Shown: one piece after another, positions 44,801 to 52,504 of the stretch
Numbering within the stretch: position 1 is the stretch's first letter
Layout of the letters: each line of letters begins with the position of its first letter
Assembly: GCF_014699055.1 (NCBI RefSeq)
Contig: NZ_JACXAC010000002.1
Location: 248,001-312,000, forward strand
Length of the DNA stretch: 64,000 nucleotides
Source of the DNA: Hymenobacter armeniacus
Lineage (GTDB): Bacteria; Bacteroidota; Bacteroidia; Cytophagales; Hymenobacteraceae
Direction: 5' to 3'
Translations under genes and position numbers: made by a program
The notes under the pieces: generated by a model
The model's database searches: none
What the model was told of the DNA's origin: nothing
The model's input: only the letters and a program-made list of their open reading frames with translations

Positions 44801-47800
44801 GCCGTTGCTGAGCGTGGCGTTGGCAATGGTGGGGTTTTGCTGGGTCGACGAGAAGCCGGGGCCGGTCCAGAAGTACGTCGCGCCCGCCACGGTCTGGGCC
44901 GTGAGCTGAATGGTGCCGTTGAAGGCCACCGGCGAGTTGCTGCTCGGCGTGGCCGTGGGCTGGGTCGTGATGCTCAGGTTGGAGCCGTTGTCGTTGCTGG
45001 TCACGGCCGGGCTGGAGCCCACCAGCCGGATGCGGTAGCCCGTGCCCGAAGGCGTGTTGGTCGGGATGGTGGCCGAAATGGCCCCGCCGCCCTGGCCCGT
45101 GAAGGCCGCCGACCCAATCACCGTGGGCGCCGCAAACGAGCCGCTGGCGTTCGAGAGTTGGGCCGAAATCGTGTTGCCGCTTAAGAAGTTATTGCCCGTC
45201 ACCGAAAAGCCGACGTTGAACGTGGCGCCCGCGCAGCCATTAAAGCCAAACTGGCTCATGGCCAGCACCGGCACCGTGTTCGGCTGCACCAATACCCGCA
45301 CGCTGGCCGAGTCCTGGCAGCCGCTGGCGTTGCCGATGTACACATAGTACAGGCCGCTCTGCGTGTTTTGAGCGTTGGCCAGGTTCAGCGTCTGGCCCGA
45401 GCCCACGAAGGCCGTGCCGCCGCTGGCGTAGTTCACGTACCAGCTGTAGCTGCTTTGCCCCAAAGGCTGCGCCGCCAGCTGAATGGTGCCATTGAACACC
45501 ACCGGCGAGTTGGCGGTGGCCGTGGCCGCCGGCGTGGGGTAAACGGTCAGGTTCGTGCCGTTGTCCGTGCCGATGATGCTGGGATTGGAAGCCACCACGC
45601 GCACCCGGTAGCCGGACCCGGCCGGCGTGCGAAACGCCACCGAGTCGCGCAGAATGCCGCCGCTGGCGTTCTGGCTGATGAGCGTGCCGTACAGCCGCGA
45701 GCCGGCCGTAAACACGCCGTTGGCGTCGGAGAGCTGGAAGTTGAACACGTTGCCCGCGCCGTAGCTGGCCACGTTGGTCGAGAACGGCACCTGAATGAGC
45801 GTGCTGCTACAAAACGCCGTGGCCGAAACCGCCCCCGTGGCAATGGCCGGCGGGTAAGCGAAGCTGCCCGCCGAGCAGGCCGTGCCGGCCGGCGTGGTCA
45901 CGCAGATGGGGCCGGTGGTGCCGCCCACCGGGGCCGTCACCGTCAGGCCCGTGCTCGTATTGTTCGTGATGGTGCTCACCACGGCCGGCACGCCGTTAAA
46001 CGTGACGGCCGTGGCCCCGCTCAGGTTGGTGCCCACCAGCGTCACCACCGTGCCCGCGGCCCCGCCCGTGGGCGTGAAGCTGGTGATGCTCGGGCTGGCG
46101 CAGTTGAAGTAGTAGGCGCCCACGCCGGTCACGATGGTGTAGTTGCCGCCGGTGCTTTGGAACACGAGGCGCAGCACCCGCGCGTTGGTGGCGGGCGTGG
46201 CCAGCGTGCGCACCACCGGGTACACGCCGTTGGCGTTGAAGGTGGCCGTGTAAGTGTCCACCGTCGTGAAGGGGCCGGCCGTGCTGGCGGCCGTCTGAAT
46301 CTGGAGCGTGAAGTTGGTGGGCGTGGCCGAGTTGGTAAACTTCAGTTGCACCTGGCTGATGCTCTGGGCGCTGCCCAGGTCGGCCTGAATCAGGGCGCCG
46401 TTGTACACGTACACCGAATTGCTCGTGCTGGGCGTGGCCGGCTCGGCGTTAAACGCCAGCTCCGGCGGGTTGCCCACCGAGCCGCCCGAGCCGTAGCTAC
46501 TCGTGGGCAGCCCGGCCGTGAGGTTGGTCGAGCTGGCGCAGCCGTTTTTCACGAAGCTGCGGCTGCTCACCAGGCTCCACTTGCCGGTGGCATCGCGCGA
46601 GCGGAAGAAGATGCGGTGGGTGCCGTCGGCCAGGGCGCTGGCATCGGCCGCGAAGCTGAAGTTGGCCAAATCCTGGGCGGGCGTGGGCACCGGCACGTCG
46701 GTGGCCGAGCCAAAGCCGGGGTCGTTATCGAAATAATACTCGATTTTGTTGATGTTCGGCGCCACGGCCAGCACCGGCTCGTAGTAAAAGCTGCGCACGT
46801 TGGTCAGGCTCCACTTGCCGGTGGCGTCGCGCGAGCGCACGCTCAGGGCGTGAAAGCCGCTGCTCAGGCTGCTCAGGTTCACGGCAAAGGCCACGCCGCT
46901 CAAGTCGGTGGCCGCCGTCACCGGCACATCGATGCCGTTGCCGAAGCCCGGCTCGGCGTCGATAAAATATTCCACCTTGGTCACGTTGGCCAGGGCGTTC
47001 AGCGCGGCCGGCTCATAGTAGAACGTGCGCCGGTTGGTGAGGCTCCATTGCCCGTTGGCGTCCTGGCTGCGCACGACCAGCTGGTGGAAGCCCGCGCTCA
47101 GGCTGCTGATGTTCACGTTGAACGCCACGCCGCTCACGTCGACCCCGGCCGTCACGGGCACGTCTACCGCCGCCGCAAAGCCGGGGTCGGTGTCGATGAA
47201 ATACTCCACCTTCGTGATGTTGGGCAGGGCGTTGAGGGCGGCCGGCTCGTAATAAAAAGTCCGGCGATTCGTCAGGCTCCACTGCCCGTTGGCGTCGCGC
47301 GAGCGCACCCCCAACTGGTGGAAGCCCGCGCTCAGGCTGCTCAGGTTCACGTTGAAGGCCACGCCGCTGATGTCGACCCCGGCCGTCACGGGCACGTCGG
47401 TGCCCGCGCCGGGACCGGGGTCGGCGTCGATAAAGTATTCCACCTTATTGATGTTGGCCAGGGCGTTCAGCGCGGTCGGCTCGTAGTAAAACGTGCGCCG
47501 GCTGGTCAGGCTCCACTGCCCGTTGGCGTCCTGGCTGCGCACGCCCAACTGGTGGAAGCCGGCACTCAGGCTGCCCAGCGGCACCGTGGCCGAGAGGGCC
47601 GGCAAGTCGCTGGCCGGCGTGGGCGGCAGCGCAATGGCCGTGGCCGCCCCGATGCCGGGGTCGGCGTCCACGAAGTATTCGGCGCGGGCAATGGTGGCCT
47701 GGCCGTAGCTGCGCACCGCACTGCCTATCAGCAGCAGGAGCAGCAGCGCCAGCGGCAGCAGCCAGCCATGCCCCGGCCCGTCGCTCCGCGTGGGCCGGAA

Positions 47801-47818
47801 GTCGTAATAGCGTTGCAT
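38843..47818 (-). CDS. Giant T9SS-exported adhesin-like repeat protein
   Basis: A 2991-residue protein. A hydrophobic signal segment (about 19-36) is followed by five repeats of about 75 residues with VEYFIDADPG...GFHQLGVRSRDANGQWSL (about 42-420). Next come an F5/8C-like domain (about 430-575), an IPT/TIG domain (about 578-660) and about five Ig-like modules with SGYRIRLVGSxP-type cores (to about 1510). After that stand about 15 repeats of 50-65 residues, each with FNGTxxQTIGGT and VTLxxNIxVxGxW (about 1580-2450), a region with MERFITGLSGAPGYRHYSSP, and a T9SS sorting domain from LYPNPTTGRTTLELAG (about 2909-2991). It is presumably exported and anchored at the cell surface. It begins 14 bp after a secreted beta-helix gene, probably as one operon. 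Confidence 0.88.
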   Translation of the reverse strand: MQRYYDFRPTRSDGPGHGWLLPLALLLLLLIGSAVRSYGQATIARAEYFVDADPGIGAATAIALPPTPASDLPALSATVPLGSLSAGFHQLGVRSQDANGQWSLTSRRTFYYEPTALNALANINKVEYFIDADPGPGAGTDVPVTAGVDISGVAFNVNLSSLSAGFHQLGVRSRDANGQWSLTNRRTFYYEPAALNALPNITKVEYFIDTDPGFAAAVDVPVTAGVDVSGVAFNVNISSLSAGFHQLVVRSQDANGQWSLTNRRTFYYEPAALNALANVTKVEYFIDAEPGFGNGIDVPVTAATDLSGVAFAVNLSSLSSGFHALSVRSRDATGKWSLTNVRSFYYEPVLAVAPNINKIEYYFDNDPGFGSATDVPVPTPAQDLANFSFAADASALADGTHRIFFRSRDATGKWSLVSSRSFVKNGCASSTNLTAGLPTSSYGSGGSVGNPPELAFNAEPATPSTSNSVYVYNGALIQADLGSAQSISQVQLKFTNSATPTNFTLQIQTAASTAGPFTTVDTYTATFNANGVYPVVRTLATPATNARVLRLVFQSTGGNYTIVTGVGAYYFNCASPSITSFTPTGGAAGTVVTLVGTNLSGATAVTFNGVPAVVSTITNNTSTGLTVTAPVGGTTGPICVTTPAGTACSAGSFAYPPAIATGAVSATAFCSSTLIQVPFSTNVASYGAGNVFNFQLSDANGVFTAGSRLYGTLISQNASGGILRDSVAFRTPAGSGYRVRVVASNPSIIGTDNGTNLTVYPTPAATATANSPVVFNGTIQLAAQPLGQSSYSWYVNYASGGTAFVGSGQTLNLANAQNTQSGLYYVYIGNASGCQDSASVRVLVQPNTVPVLAMSQFGFNGCAGATFNVGFSVTGNNFLSGNTISAQLSNASGSFAAPTVIGSAAFTGQGGGAISATIPTNTPSGTGYRIRLVGSSPAVTSNDNGSNLSITTQPTATPSSNSPVAFNGTIQLTAQTVAGATYFWTGPGFSSTQQNPTIANATLSNGGTYTLYVTVNGCQSPGTATTVVVNPSAQPILAISQFNGSLCPGTGLNIGFSVTGNVFASGNTITAQLSDASGSFAAPVAIGSAAFTGQGSGSIAATIPQGTPAGSGYRIRLIGSNPGVTSTTDNGSNLTVPTTLVATASSNSPIASGGTLQLNAGPNGAATYQWYVNYTSGGTSFISNQQNPTFNNLTTASSGFYYVFVTQGGCTDSASVRVLVNPPVTTTLALGTFSGQFCAGNNYAVNYTVSGAGLSSGSLTAQLSDASGSFAAPVVLTTINFSGTGSGSLGFTLPASTSDGTGYRIRLVSTGPALTSADNGANLTISNLTNVVAGSNSPVAAGALIQFSSSGVPAGATIAWTGPNSFSSTQPNPSIPSANAANAGTYSFTASINGCSVTRQVQVVVGAPVLALSTGTVSGSLCPGSPISVPYTVTTGSVNGGNTFTVQLSNAAGSFSSPVLIGSLSSSAASGTIAAVIPASTPAGSGYRVRVVADSPAAVGADNGANLTVGALTFAWTGGVSTDWFDGRNWSCGQVPTATSAVTIPSGGSFYPVVTGSTAALALNLTIANGATFTNNGIFNLYGNVTVNGTVLASSTSSWYFTGGITQFIYGTNPLQVGNVYITAGSTLTMNNVLNVYANWYNFGTFVGGAAYNVYFNGTGTTQVIGGTSVTTFYNAYVNNGAVVNLGLNTVFLNNFVVNGTFSAVTYGVVFGGTVAQTIGGTGSSTYYTVTVNNPVGVTLVSNITVLGDWINNGLFSGGTYSVIFAGTAAQIIGGTQVTNFYNVTFNNLISVTLHQNIYVLGGFVNTGVFYGWYLSGGSTLGYFVRFGGTAAQVINANATTYFYHFYADNAAGVSLATNIYIAGNYYLYSGSFNPGTYTVYFNGTEGPGVVQTVGGYAALSFYGWNVASTSYVRLLQNVTLLGGFANLGTFYGYNLVGGVYTGYTFTFGGSGAQGLTGGGVYEFWHVTWNNLAGITLNQNISVWGNWLNNGGFLANGYLVNFIGNVAQTIAGSVLTTFHHVTISNPVSVSLLQAVTVLGNWAGAGVFLGNGYLVYFNGSAAQTIAAGLNTRFFDLRFNNPTSVTLLSNVFLTGSWTNNGGFLANGKLVTFGGNVLQLIGGSVTTVFHHFTIATGASVRQDLGITLLGDWTNNGSFLANSLLVYFNGTDLQTIAGTALTTFYDVTFNNAVNVSLGQNIDVTRHFVNQGGYCGCGFRTRFNGTVAQSITCTSGRTHFHDITFANAAGVTLLDGIYVSGLWVNNGGYLANSQTVIFDGTALQTIGGTVLTAFYNVGITNAVDVQLLRDITVAGFWNNTGLFHGQGFGVSFNGAALQTITTTGATARSYFHHITWANLVGCVLAGDIYVAGNWLCNGPFNPATYTVYFNGTVAQSCGGTQQLRFFGLNCANPAGVTYNGPVYLLGNFVNTGLVNCGAFGWYCIGTGPQTIGGISATPTRFYDLFIQNGSGVTATDNWFLTHMLTLTTGNLASNGHLTLTSNASGTAMVVNPVGGGVVTGVSTMERFITGLSGAPGYRHYSSPMKRSAAGISTTVQEFADDLPVLELNPAYNTAGNTATPFPTFFQYDETRLTASKPGFDDGWMVPTATQDLLPLRGYTAQTLPTTTVDISGLLQTGNVSYVLGRGSLANSGWHLLGNPYPAPMDWDVARSTTGMLSGVADALYVFEPSGQYTGTYKAYVNGLGQNGGTKDLAAMQGFFVRATAPTASVSLTNAVRATSYLSPTFNRQQLTTDNKQLTTNTQKPVLRLEARNLATATADETVVYFEPGAALGFSARHDAYKVQLNGNGRPSLWSQAGTESFAINGLPDLATASVIPLGVRVSQDGAHELTLTALADAPAGTQVWLEDRVLNRRQNLAASPTYAFTMLATYTGQRFYLNFVAASPLAVTTGKLEARTALYPNPTTGRTTLELAGLREQGPVQVEVVNVLGQTVRQLSTRPKQGFLSETIDLNGLATGVYTVRIHAQEGTVVKRLVKE
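39551..39590. repeat. AT-rich low-complexity insert inside the adhesin gene
   Basis: About 40 bp made of GTTGTTAGTTGT-like units in a very GC-rich gene. On the coding strand it reads RQQLTTDNKQLTTNTQ in frame, about residue 2742-2757, in a linker before the C-terminal module. Confidence 0.65.
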
Positions 47819-47832
47819 AAACCGGGCGCCGC

Positions 47833-48837
47833 TTAGTTATTGGAGCGCGTGCCCAGCGTCACGTTCAGCGAGTTGCCGGTCACGGCCTGGTTCAGCTGGT
47901 AGATGGACGGGATGGCCGGCAGCCCGCCAAAGCGGTAGCCGTAGCCGGTGGCGCTGCCCGTGGCCCCGATGTCGACGCCGCCCTGCCCGGCGCCCACGGC
48001 GGGGTTGGTGCCGGTTTTCAGCTTGTACCAGGCGTCGAACTGGCCGGGCGCGGTGGGCGCCAGCACAAACACCGACGCCAGCGGCACGTTAACGACGTTG
48101 TTAGCGCCCTTCGTGCCAATGGTGGCAATGGTGGCGGCCGTAAACATGTTGTAGTCCCAGTTGGTGTTGGCCGTGGGCGTGAAGGTGCTGTTGAAGTAGT
48201 TGTTACGCACCGTGAAGTTGTTCAGGCTCACCGACGAGCCGATGCAGGTATTGTTGCTGAACTCGCCCGACGCGCCCACGGCCGTAATGTTGGTGCTAGC
48301 CGCGTACATGATGTTGTTAGTGATGAGTGAGTTGGTGCTCACGCTCGATTCCTGCACGCCGTAGAAGTAGTTCTGGCGAATCACCGCGCCGGACGTGTTC
48401 GAGCCATACGCCAGGTAGATGTAGCCCGAGAGCCGGCAGCGCTGCACGGTGATGTTGTTGGCGTTGATGTACCACGTCGTGTTCGACTCCAGCCCCGCCA
48501 CCGTGGTGCCCGCGCTGCCGGGGTTGAAGGTGATGGTGGAAATAATGGCGTTGATGGTGTTGGCCTGCAGCGCCGGGGGCTGGTTTTCGCCCAGGAAATA
48601 CCCCGGCCCCACAATGGTGAGCTGCTTGGTGCAGGTGAAAGCCGGGTACGGCGTGGTAGAGGGCTCCACCTGAATGATGTCGCCGTTAGCCGCCGCCGTC
48701 TGGGCCGCCGTCAAATCAACGTAAATGTTGGTGCCCGTCACGCCGGTGTTGTTCACCCGGCGAATGGTTTGGGCCGAAGCCAGCTGGCCGGCCAGCGCCA
48801 GCAACACGAAGAGGAGGGAAGCGGAGAGGTTTTTCAT
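47833..48837 (-). CDS. Secreted parallel beta-helix protein
   Basis: A 334-residue protein with signal peptide ASLLFVLLALAGQLASAQ. It then shows YVDLTAAQTAAANGDIIQVE, and a run of short strands rich in Asn/Ser/Thr/Ile (ITVQRCRLSGYIYLAYGSNT; VIRQNYFYGVQESSVSTNSL; FTVRNNYFNSTF). These fit a right-handed parallel beta-helix as in pectate-lyase-like or adhesin proteins. No catalytic motif and no T9SS domain are seen. It is the first gene of a probable operon with the giant adhesin. ATG 48837 is chosen for the signal peptide. Confidence 0.8.
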   Translation of the reverse strand: MKNLSASLLFVLLALAGQLASAQTIRRVNNTGVTGTNIYVDLTAAQTAAANGDIIQVEPSTTPYPAFTCTKQLTIVGPGYFLGENQPPALQANTINAIISTITFNPGSAGTTVAGLESNTTWYINANNITVQRCRLSGYIYLAYGSNTSGAVIRQNYFYGVQESSVSTNSLITNNIMYAASTNITAVGASGEFSNNTCIGSSVSLNNFTVRNNYFNSTFTPTANTNWDYNMFTAATIATIGTKGANNVVNVPLASVFVLAPTAPGQFDAWYKLKTGTNPAVGAGQGGVDIGATGSATGYGYRFGGLPAIPSIYQLNQAVTGNSLNVTLGTRSNN

Positions 48838-48962
48838 AAAAGAAGAAAAAATTGGATGTGAGCGTAAATGACTGAGCAGCACAACGGCACCTGCCCGGAG
48901 GCAGACAGTCGCCAGACCACTGCTTAGAAAGGTAAAGTTTGTATATATAGTAAAATATTTAT

Positions 48963-49015
48963 ATCCGTGCTGGCACGGATTTTTCGTCCGCTTTTCCTCC
49001 GTGCCAGCACGGATG
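48963..49015. repeat. Nested palindromes
   Basis: ATCCGTGC-TG-GCACGGAT is itself a palindrome. It also pairs as a 17-bp inverted repeat with TCCGTGC-CA-GCACGGAT at 48999-49015, across an 18-19 bp AT-rich spacer. It sits about 125-180 bp upstream of the beta-helix gene start. Confidence 0.75.
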
Positions 49016-49126
49016 CCGGCGTCCTCTGCACACGTCCCATCAGTTTCCCCAAAACGCCGCCGGCCCCGCGGCGCGGCCCTCGCCGACGCATCGGGAGCAG
49101 CCGCCCCGCGGGGCCGGATAAACTGT

Positions 49127-49213
49127 AGAGACGCAACTACGCGTCGCCTTGTTGAAAGCAGACGCCCGAGCGCAACTCTAGCGGCGCGGACGCCGAGGCG
49201 CGACTGCGCGTCG
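49127..49213. repeat. Dispersed GACGC-type repeat
   Basis: Several related short strings (AGAGACGCAACTACGCGTCG; GAGGCGCGACTGCGCGTCG) each form small palindromes of the GACGC...GCGTC kind that are common as intergenic repeats. It abuts the end of the NAD(P)-binding gene. Confidence 0.4.
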
Positions 49214-49873
49214 CTATTTCGTGCTGGCGGCCAGTTCGTCGGACTCGTGCACGCGCACGCCGCCGCCGTCTTCCTCGGCGGCGCGCAGCATGGCGGCGGC
49301 CACGGTGGCCCCCGTCACGGGGCGGTACTTCAGCAGCGGGCCGCGCAGCAGCGGGCGCAGCAGGCGCAGCACCACCGCCCCGATGCGCTCGCCCAGGCGG
49401 GGCCGGGCGCGCTCGCCCAGCAGCAGCGAGGGCCGGAAAATGTGAATGGCCCGAAACGGCGTTTGCCGCACGGCGGCTTCCATCTCGCCCTTCACCCGGC
49501 TGTAGTAGATGCGGCTTTCGGCGTCGGCCCCCATGCTGCTCACCACCATAAACTGCGAGGCGAAGTTGGCCGCGGCCACGGCCGCCAGCCGCACCACATA
49601 CAAGTAGTCAACCTTGTAAAACGCTTCCTTCGAGCCGGCCTGCGCCATGGTGGTGCCCAGGCAGCAGTACACGTCGTCGGCAATTAGCTTGAGGCGAACC
49701 TCTTCCAGTTGGTCGAGCTCCGTCGTCACCTGCACCAGCTTGGGGTGAATGGTGGGCACGGCCTTGCGCCCCACCACTATCACCTTGGCGTATCGGCCCG
49801 AAGCCAGAAGCAACGGCAGCAGCTGCGAACCAATGAGGCCCGTGGCCCCGGCGAGTAAAGCGGTTTTTTGCAT
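49214..49873 (-). CDS. NAD(P)H-binding Rossmann-fold protein
   Basis: A 219-residue atypical short-chain dehydrogenase. It has the nucleotide-binding loop LLAGATGLIGSQLLP at the N-terminus, then YCCLGTTMAQAGSKEAFYKV and VVSSMGADAESRIYYSRVKG, with the YxxxK-like pair YYSRVKGEME. This matches the HTATIP2/TIP30-like oxidoreductase group found in Bacteroidota. The substrate is unknown. ATG 49873 starts the Rossmann strand; upstream in-frame codons lie inside a repeat element. Confidence 0.85.
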   Translation of the reverse strand: MQKTALLAGATGLIGSQLLPLLLASGRYAKVIVVGRKAVPTIHPKLVQVTTELDQLEEVRLKLIADDVYCCLGTTMAQAGSKEAFYKVDYLYVVRLAAVAAANFASQFMVVSSMGADAESRIYYSRVKGEMEAAVRQTPFRAIHIFRPSLLLGERARPRLGERIGAVVLRLLRPLLRGPLLKYRPVTGATVAAAMLRAAEEDGGGVRVHESDELAASTK

Positions 49874-49898
49874 AGCGGATGGTGTGCCAAGCGGCCCT

Positions 49899-50092
49899 GT
49901 CAGTGCGAGCGGAGCGAAGCAATCCGTCCTGTTCTCAGCGACCAGCCCCCTGATGTGATGAAGCCTGTTGCTGCACCCGCATTCGGCATGTCGCAGCACA
50001 GGGCCGAATACCATACGCCGGAAAAAGCGTCTGGTTGAAAGGAATGTGCTGCGCCGAAGGAAGAAGGACGATTTTGCTCCGCTCGCAATAAG
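49899..50092. repeat. MITE-like element with imperfect terminal inverted repeats
   Basis: Left end GTGCGAGCGGAGCGAAGCAA, then TCCGTCCT. The right end, reverse complemented, reads TTGCGAGCGGAGCAAAATCG, then TCCT. The element is about 194 bp, non-coding, and lies between the CvfB-like and NAD(P)-binding genes. Confidence 0.6.
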
Positions 50093-50102
50093 AAAAGGCG
50101 GC

Positions 50103-50939
50103 CTACTTCAACACCGTCGCTTCCGGCTCCAGCGTCACCAACCCTTGCCGAAACAGCGCCCCCAGTGCTTTCTTGAACACTTTTTTGCTCATGCCCACGC
50201 GGCGGTACACGTCCTCGGCCAGGCTCTTGTCGCCCAGCGGCAGGCGCCCGCCCGGCGCGGCCTTGAGGGCCTTGAGCAGCGTGTCGGTGGCCGATTCCAC
50301 TTCGCCGTAGCCTTCCTTTTGCAGGCGCACGTCGAGCTTGCCGTCGGGCCGGATTTGGCGCAGGAAGCCGGGCAGCTGCTCGCCCAGCCGCAGCGGCCGG
50401 AACACCTCGTTGTGAAACAGCAGCCCCTGGTGCGTGCCGTTCACGATGACGGGGTAGCCCAGCTCGGTTTCGTCGGCCACCAGCAGGCGCACCTCGTCGC
50501 CGGGCTCGCCGGGGAAGGGGGTATTTTTTAGGAATTGCTTCCACTTGGCCGAGGCCACCAGCCGGTCGCTTTCTTCGTCGAGGTACACGTACACCAGCAC
50601 CCGCTCGCCCACGCGCAGGTCGCGGCGCTGGTTGCGGTAGGGCAGCAGCAGGTCCTTTTCCAGGCCCCAGTCCAGAAAGGCGCCGGCCGGGCCGTGGTCC
50701 TTCACGGTGAGGGCCGCGAAGCTGTCGACCAGCGCCAGGGGGCGCAGGTTGGTGGCAATGAGGCGGTCTTCGGAGTCGCGGTACACAAACACGCGCACGA
50801 TGTCGCCCACGCGGGTGCCGGCCTCCACGTACTTTTCGGGCAGCAGCAGGTCGCCGTCGTCGGAGGTGAGGTAGAGGCCGATGCTGGTTTCGCGGGCTAC
50901 TTCGAGGTCGTTGTAATCGCCGAGGAGGAGGCTGGCCAT
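50103..50939 (-). CDS. CvfB-like S1 RNA-binding protein
   Basis: A 278-residue protein with tandem S1-like OB domains: DGDLLLPEKYVEAGTRVGDI, then GAFLDWGLEKDLLLPYRNQR, then GYPVIVNGTHQGLLFHNEVF. A C-terminal winged helix follows (MSKKVFKKALGALFRQGLVT). Order and length match CvfB of Staphylococcus and its YitL-type homologues, RNA-binding regulators. ATG 50939 is chosen where the first S1 strand begins. Confidence 0.9.
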   Translation of the reverse strand: MASLLLGDYNDLEVARETSIGLYLTSDDGDLLLPEKYVEAGTRVGDIVRVFVYRDSEDRLIATNLRPLALVDSFAALTVKDHGPAGAFLDWGLEKDLLLPYRNQRRDLRVGERVLVYVYLDEESDRLVASAKWKQFLKNTPFPGEPGDEVRLLVADETELGYPVIVNGTHQGLLFHNEVFRPLRLGEQLPGFLRQIRPDGKLDVRLQKEGYGEVESATDTLLKALKAAPGGRLPLGDKSLAEDVYRRVGMSKKVFKKALGALFRQGLVTLEPEATVLK

Positions 50940-51084
50940 GGGGTGTGGGGTTGGGAGTGAAGGAGCAAAGGTCGGGAGGAAAATGGGCGCGCAAGCCACC
51001 GGCGCGCCCAGTATCGGGTCATTATACGGCCCCAGCCGGGCCTAGGCCCTTATCTTGGCCCGACAACCGCTGCCTTATTTGCCG

Positions 51085-51780
51085 ATGCCCCTGCCCCTGC
51101 TTTACCGATTGATTGCATTGCTGGCGCTGGGCTGCACAGCGTGCGCGGGCTCGCGCGAGTTGGCGCTGGGCGACTACCGCGAAACGCATGGTCCCGGCGT
51201 GGTGCTCTGGACGGCGAAGCACCTGCGTCTGCTGCCGGGCCAGGCATTCGAATACGACATGAGCAGCGACGACCTCGCATCGGGTAAAAATGGGGCTGGC
51301 ACCTACCAGCGCCAAGGCCACACCCTCGAACTCATCTTCAACGGCCAACCGCTCGTGCGGGCGTCCACGGTCCGGCTCCACTCCCTGCCCACCGCCTCCG
51401 ATTCGGTGCGGCTGACTTTTGCCGTGCGCCAGGCCGATGCCTGGGACGTGCTGCAGCCGGCCGCGGGCGTCAGCGTGGTGGTGCGCGACCAGCAGGGCCA
51501 CCCCAAAGCCCAGGTGCAGACCGATTCGGCAGGCTGGGCAGAGGTGCTGCTGCCCCGGGCCTGGTACCCGTGCACGCTGAGCGTGAGCAGCATCGGCTAC
51601 CAACCCTTGCAGCAAGACGCGCCTCCCTCCAGCACAGCTTATCAAGTGAGTTTACAGCCCTCAGCGGGCCGGCTATACGACGCTGGTAGTCGGCTGGAAT
51701 TCAAGGTGGTGAGGCAAACCTCCTCGCAACTGGTGCTTCGTCAGGGCGCTGAAAAAATCATCCTTGAAAAAGCTCTTTAG
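51085..51780 (+). CDS. Lipoprotein with carboxypeptidase-regulatory-like domain
   Basis: A 231-residue protein with lipobox LGCTAC (Cys about residue 20). The first half has LRLLPGQAFEYDMSSDDLAS, then GTYQRQGHTLELIFNG. The second has a beta-sandwich module with GVSVVVRDQQGHPKAQVQTD, then GWAEVLLP and LSVSSIGYQPLQ, as in carboxypeptidase-regulatory-like (CarbopepD_reg) domains. This type is common in Bacteroidota envelope proteins. Role unknown. ATG 51085 is chosen for the lipobox. It converges with the arsenic operon. Confidence 0.7.
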   Translation: MPLPLLYRLIALLALGCTACAGSRELALGDYRETHGPGVVLWTAKHLRLLPGQAFEYDMSSDDLASGKNGAGTYQRQGHTLELIFNGQPLVRASTVRLHSLPTASDSVRLTFAVRQADAWDVLQPAAGVSVVVRDQQGHPKAQVQTDSAGWAEVLLPRAWYPCTLSVSSIGYQPLQQDAPPSSTAYQVSLQPSAGRLYDAGSRLEFKVVRQTSSQLVLRQGAEKIILEKAL

Positions 51781-51832
51781 CCAGGCCGGGCCGTTGCTTG
51801 ACTTTGCGCGGTAACGGCTCGCGCCTGCCACG

Positions 51833-52504
51833 TCATCGGGTTTCCGGCGCCCCGGCCGGAAATAACCGGTCCACCGCCACGGCCAGCAGCGCGCCGGCCA
51901 CCGGCCCCAGCACATACACCCACCAATCGGTCCAGTTGCCGCTGAGCAGGGCGGGGGAGAAGGACCGCGCCGGGTTCATGCTCGCGCCCGTGAGCGGGCC
52001 GGCCACCAGCGCCTCCAGTGCCACCGTGGCGCTGATGGCCAGCCCCGCCAGCATCCCCGCCTCCTTCGAGCCGGCCGTGACGCGCAGAATCACCAGCATC
52101 AGCCAGAAGGTCAGAAACGCCTCGATGCCCAGCGCCTGCCAGGCGCCATGCGCGGGCAGCGTGGCGCCCAAGTTGGAGCCTTCGCTGGCAACGAGTTTCA
52201 CCATGGCGCTGCCCAGGGCCGCCCCGGCCAGCTGCGCACCTATATAAGGTAGCACCCGCCGCCCCGGAAACCGCCCCATGGCCCAGAAGCCGATGGTCAC
52301 GGCCGGGTTCACGTGGGCGCCGCTGGTGTCGCCCAGGCTCTGAATGAGGATGAACACCACCAGCCCGAAGGCGGCGGCCACGCCGCCGTGGCCCAGGGCG
52401 TGGGTTTGCTCGTTTACCACGGCCGCGCCCGTCCCAAAAATCAACAGCACGGCCGTGCCCAGCGCTTCGGCCAGCAGGCAGCGACGAAGGGTTACCGGCT
52501 GCAT
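51833..52504 (-). CDS. Aquaporin / aquaglyceroporin (MIP family)
   Basis: A 223-residue channel with six membrane helices and both NPA loops: GAHVNPAVTIGF (Asn66) and GASMNPARSFSPAL (Asn177). It is the last gene of the arsenic operon and its ATG overlaps the stop of the acetyltransferase gene (TGATG). In Sinorhizobium meliloti the aquaglyceroporin AqpS replaces the pump ArsB and lets arsenite leave down its gradient; by position this protein may do the same. A plain water channel is possible. Confidence 0.88.
   Translation of the reverse strand: MQPVTLRRCLLAEALGTAVLLIFGTGAAVVNEQTHALGHGGVAAAFGLVVFILIQSLGDTSGAHVNPAVTIGFWAMGRFPGRRVLPYIGAQLAGAALGSAMVKLVASEGSNLGATLPAHGAWQALGIEAFLTFWLMLVILRVTAGSKEAGMLAGLAISATVALEALVAGPLTGASMNPARSFSPALLSGNWTDWWVYVLGPVAGALLAVAVDRLFPAGAPETR

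Larger units (their letters stand above)
48838..49213. other. Intergenic region with repeats
   Basis: 376 bp upstream of the beta-helix gene. It contains an AT-rich block (48935-48962), the nested palindromes at 48963-49015 and a GC-rich dispersed repeat at 49127-49213. No gene is seen. Confidence 0.5.

Noticed and set aside
45368..47836. 822-codon plus-strand open frame opposite the adhesin N-terminus
   Set aside because: Antisense shadow with no recognisable domain, start or codon pattern. The opposite strand encodes clear Ig-like and EYFIDADPG repeats.
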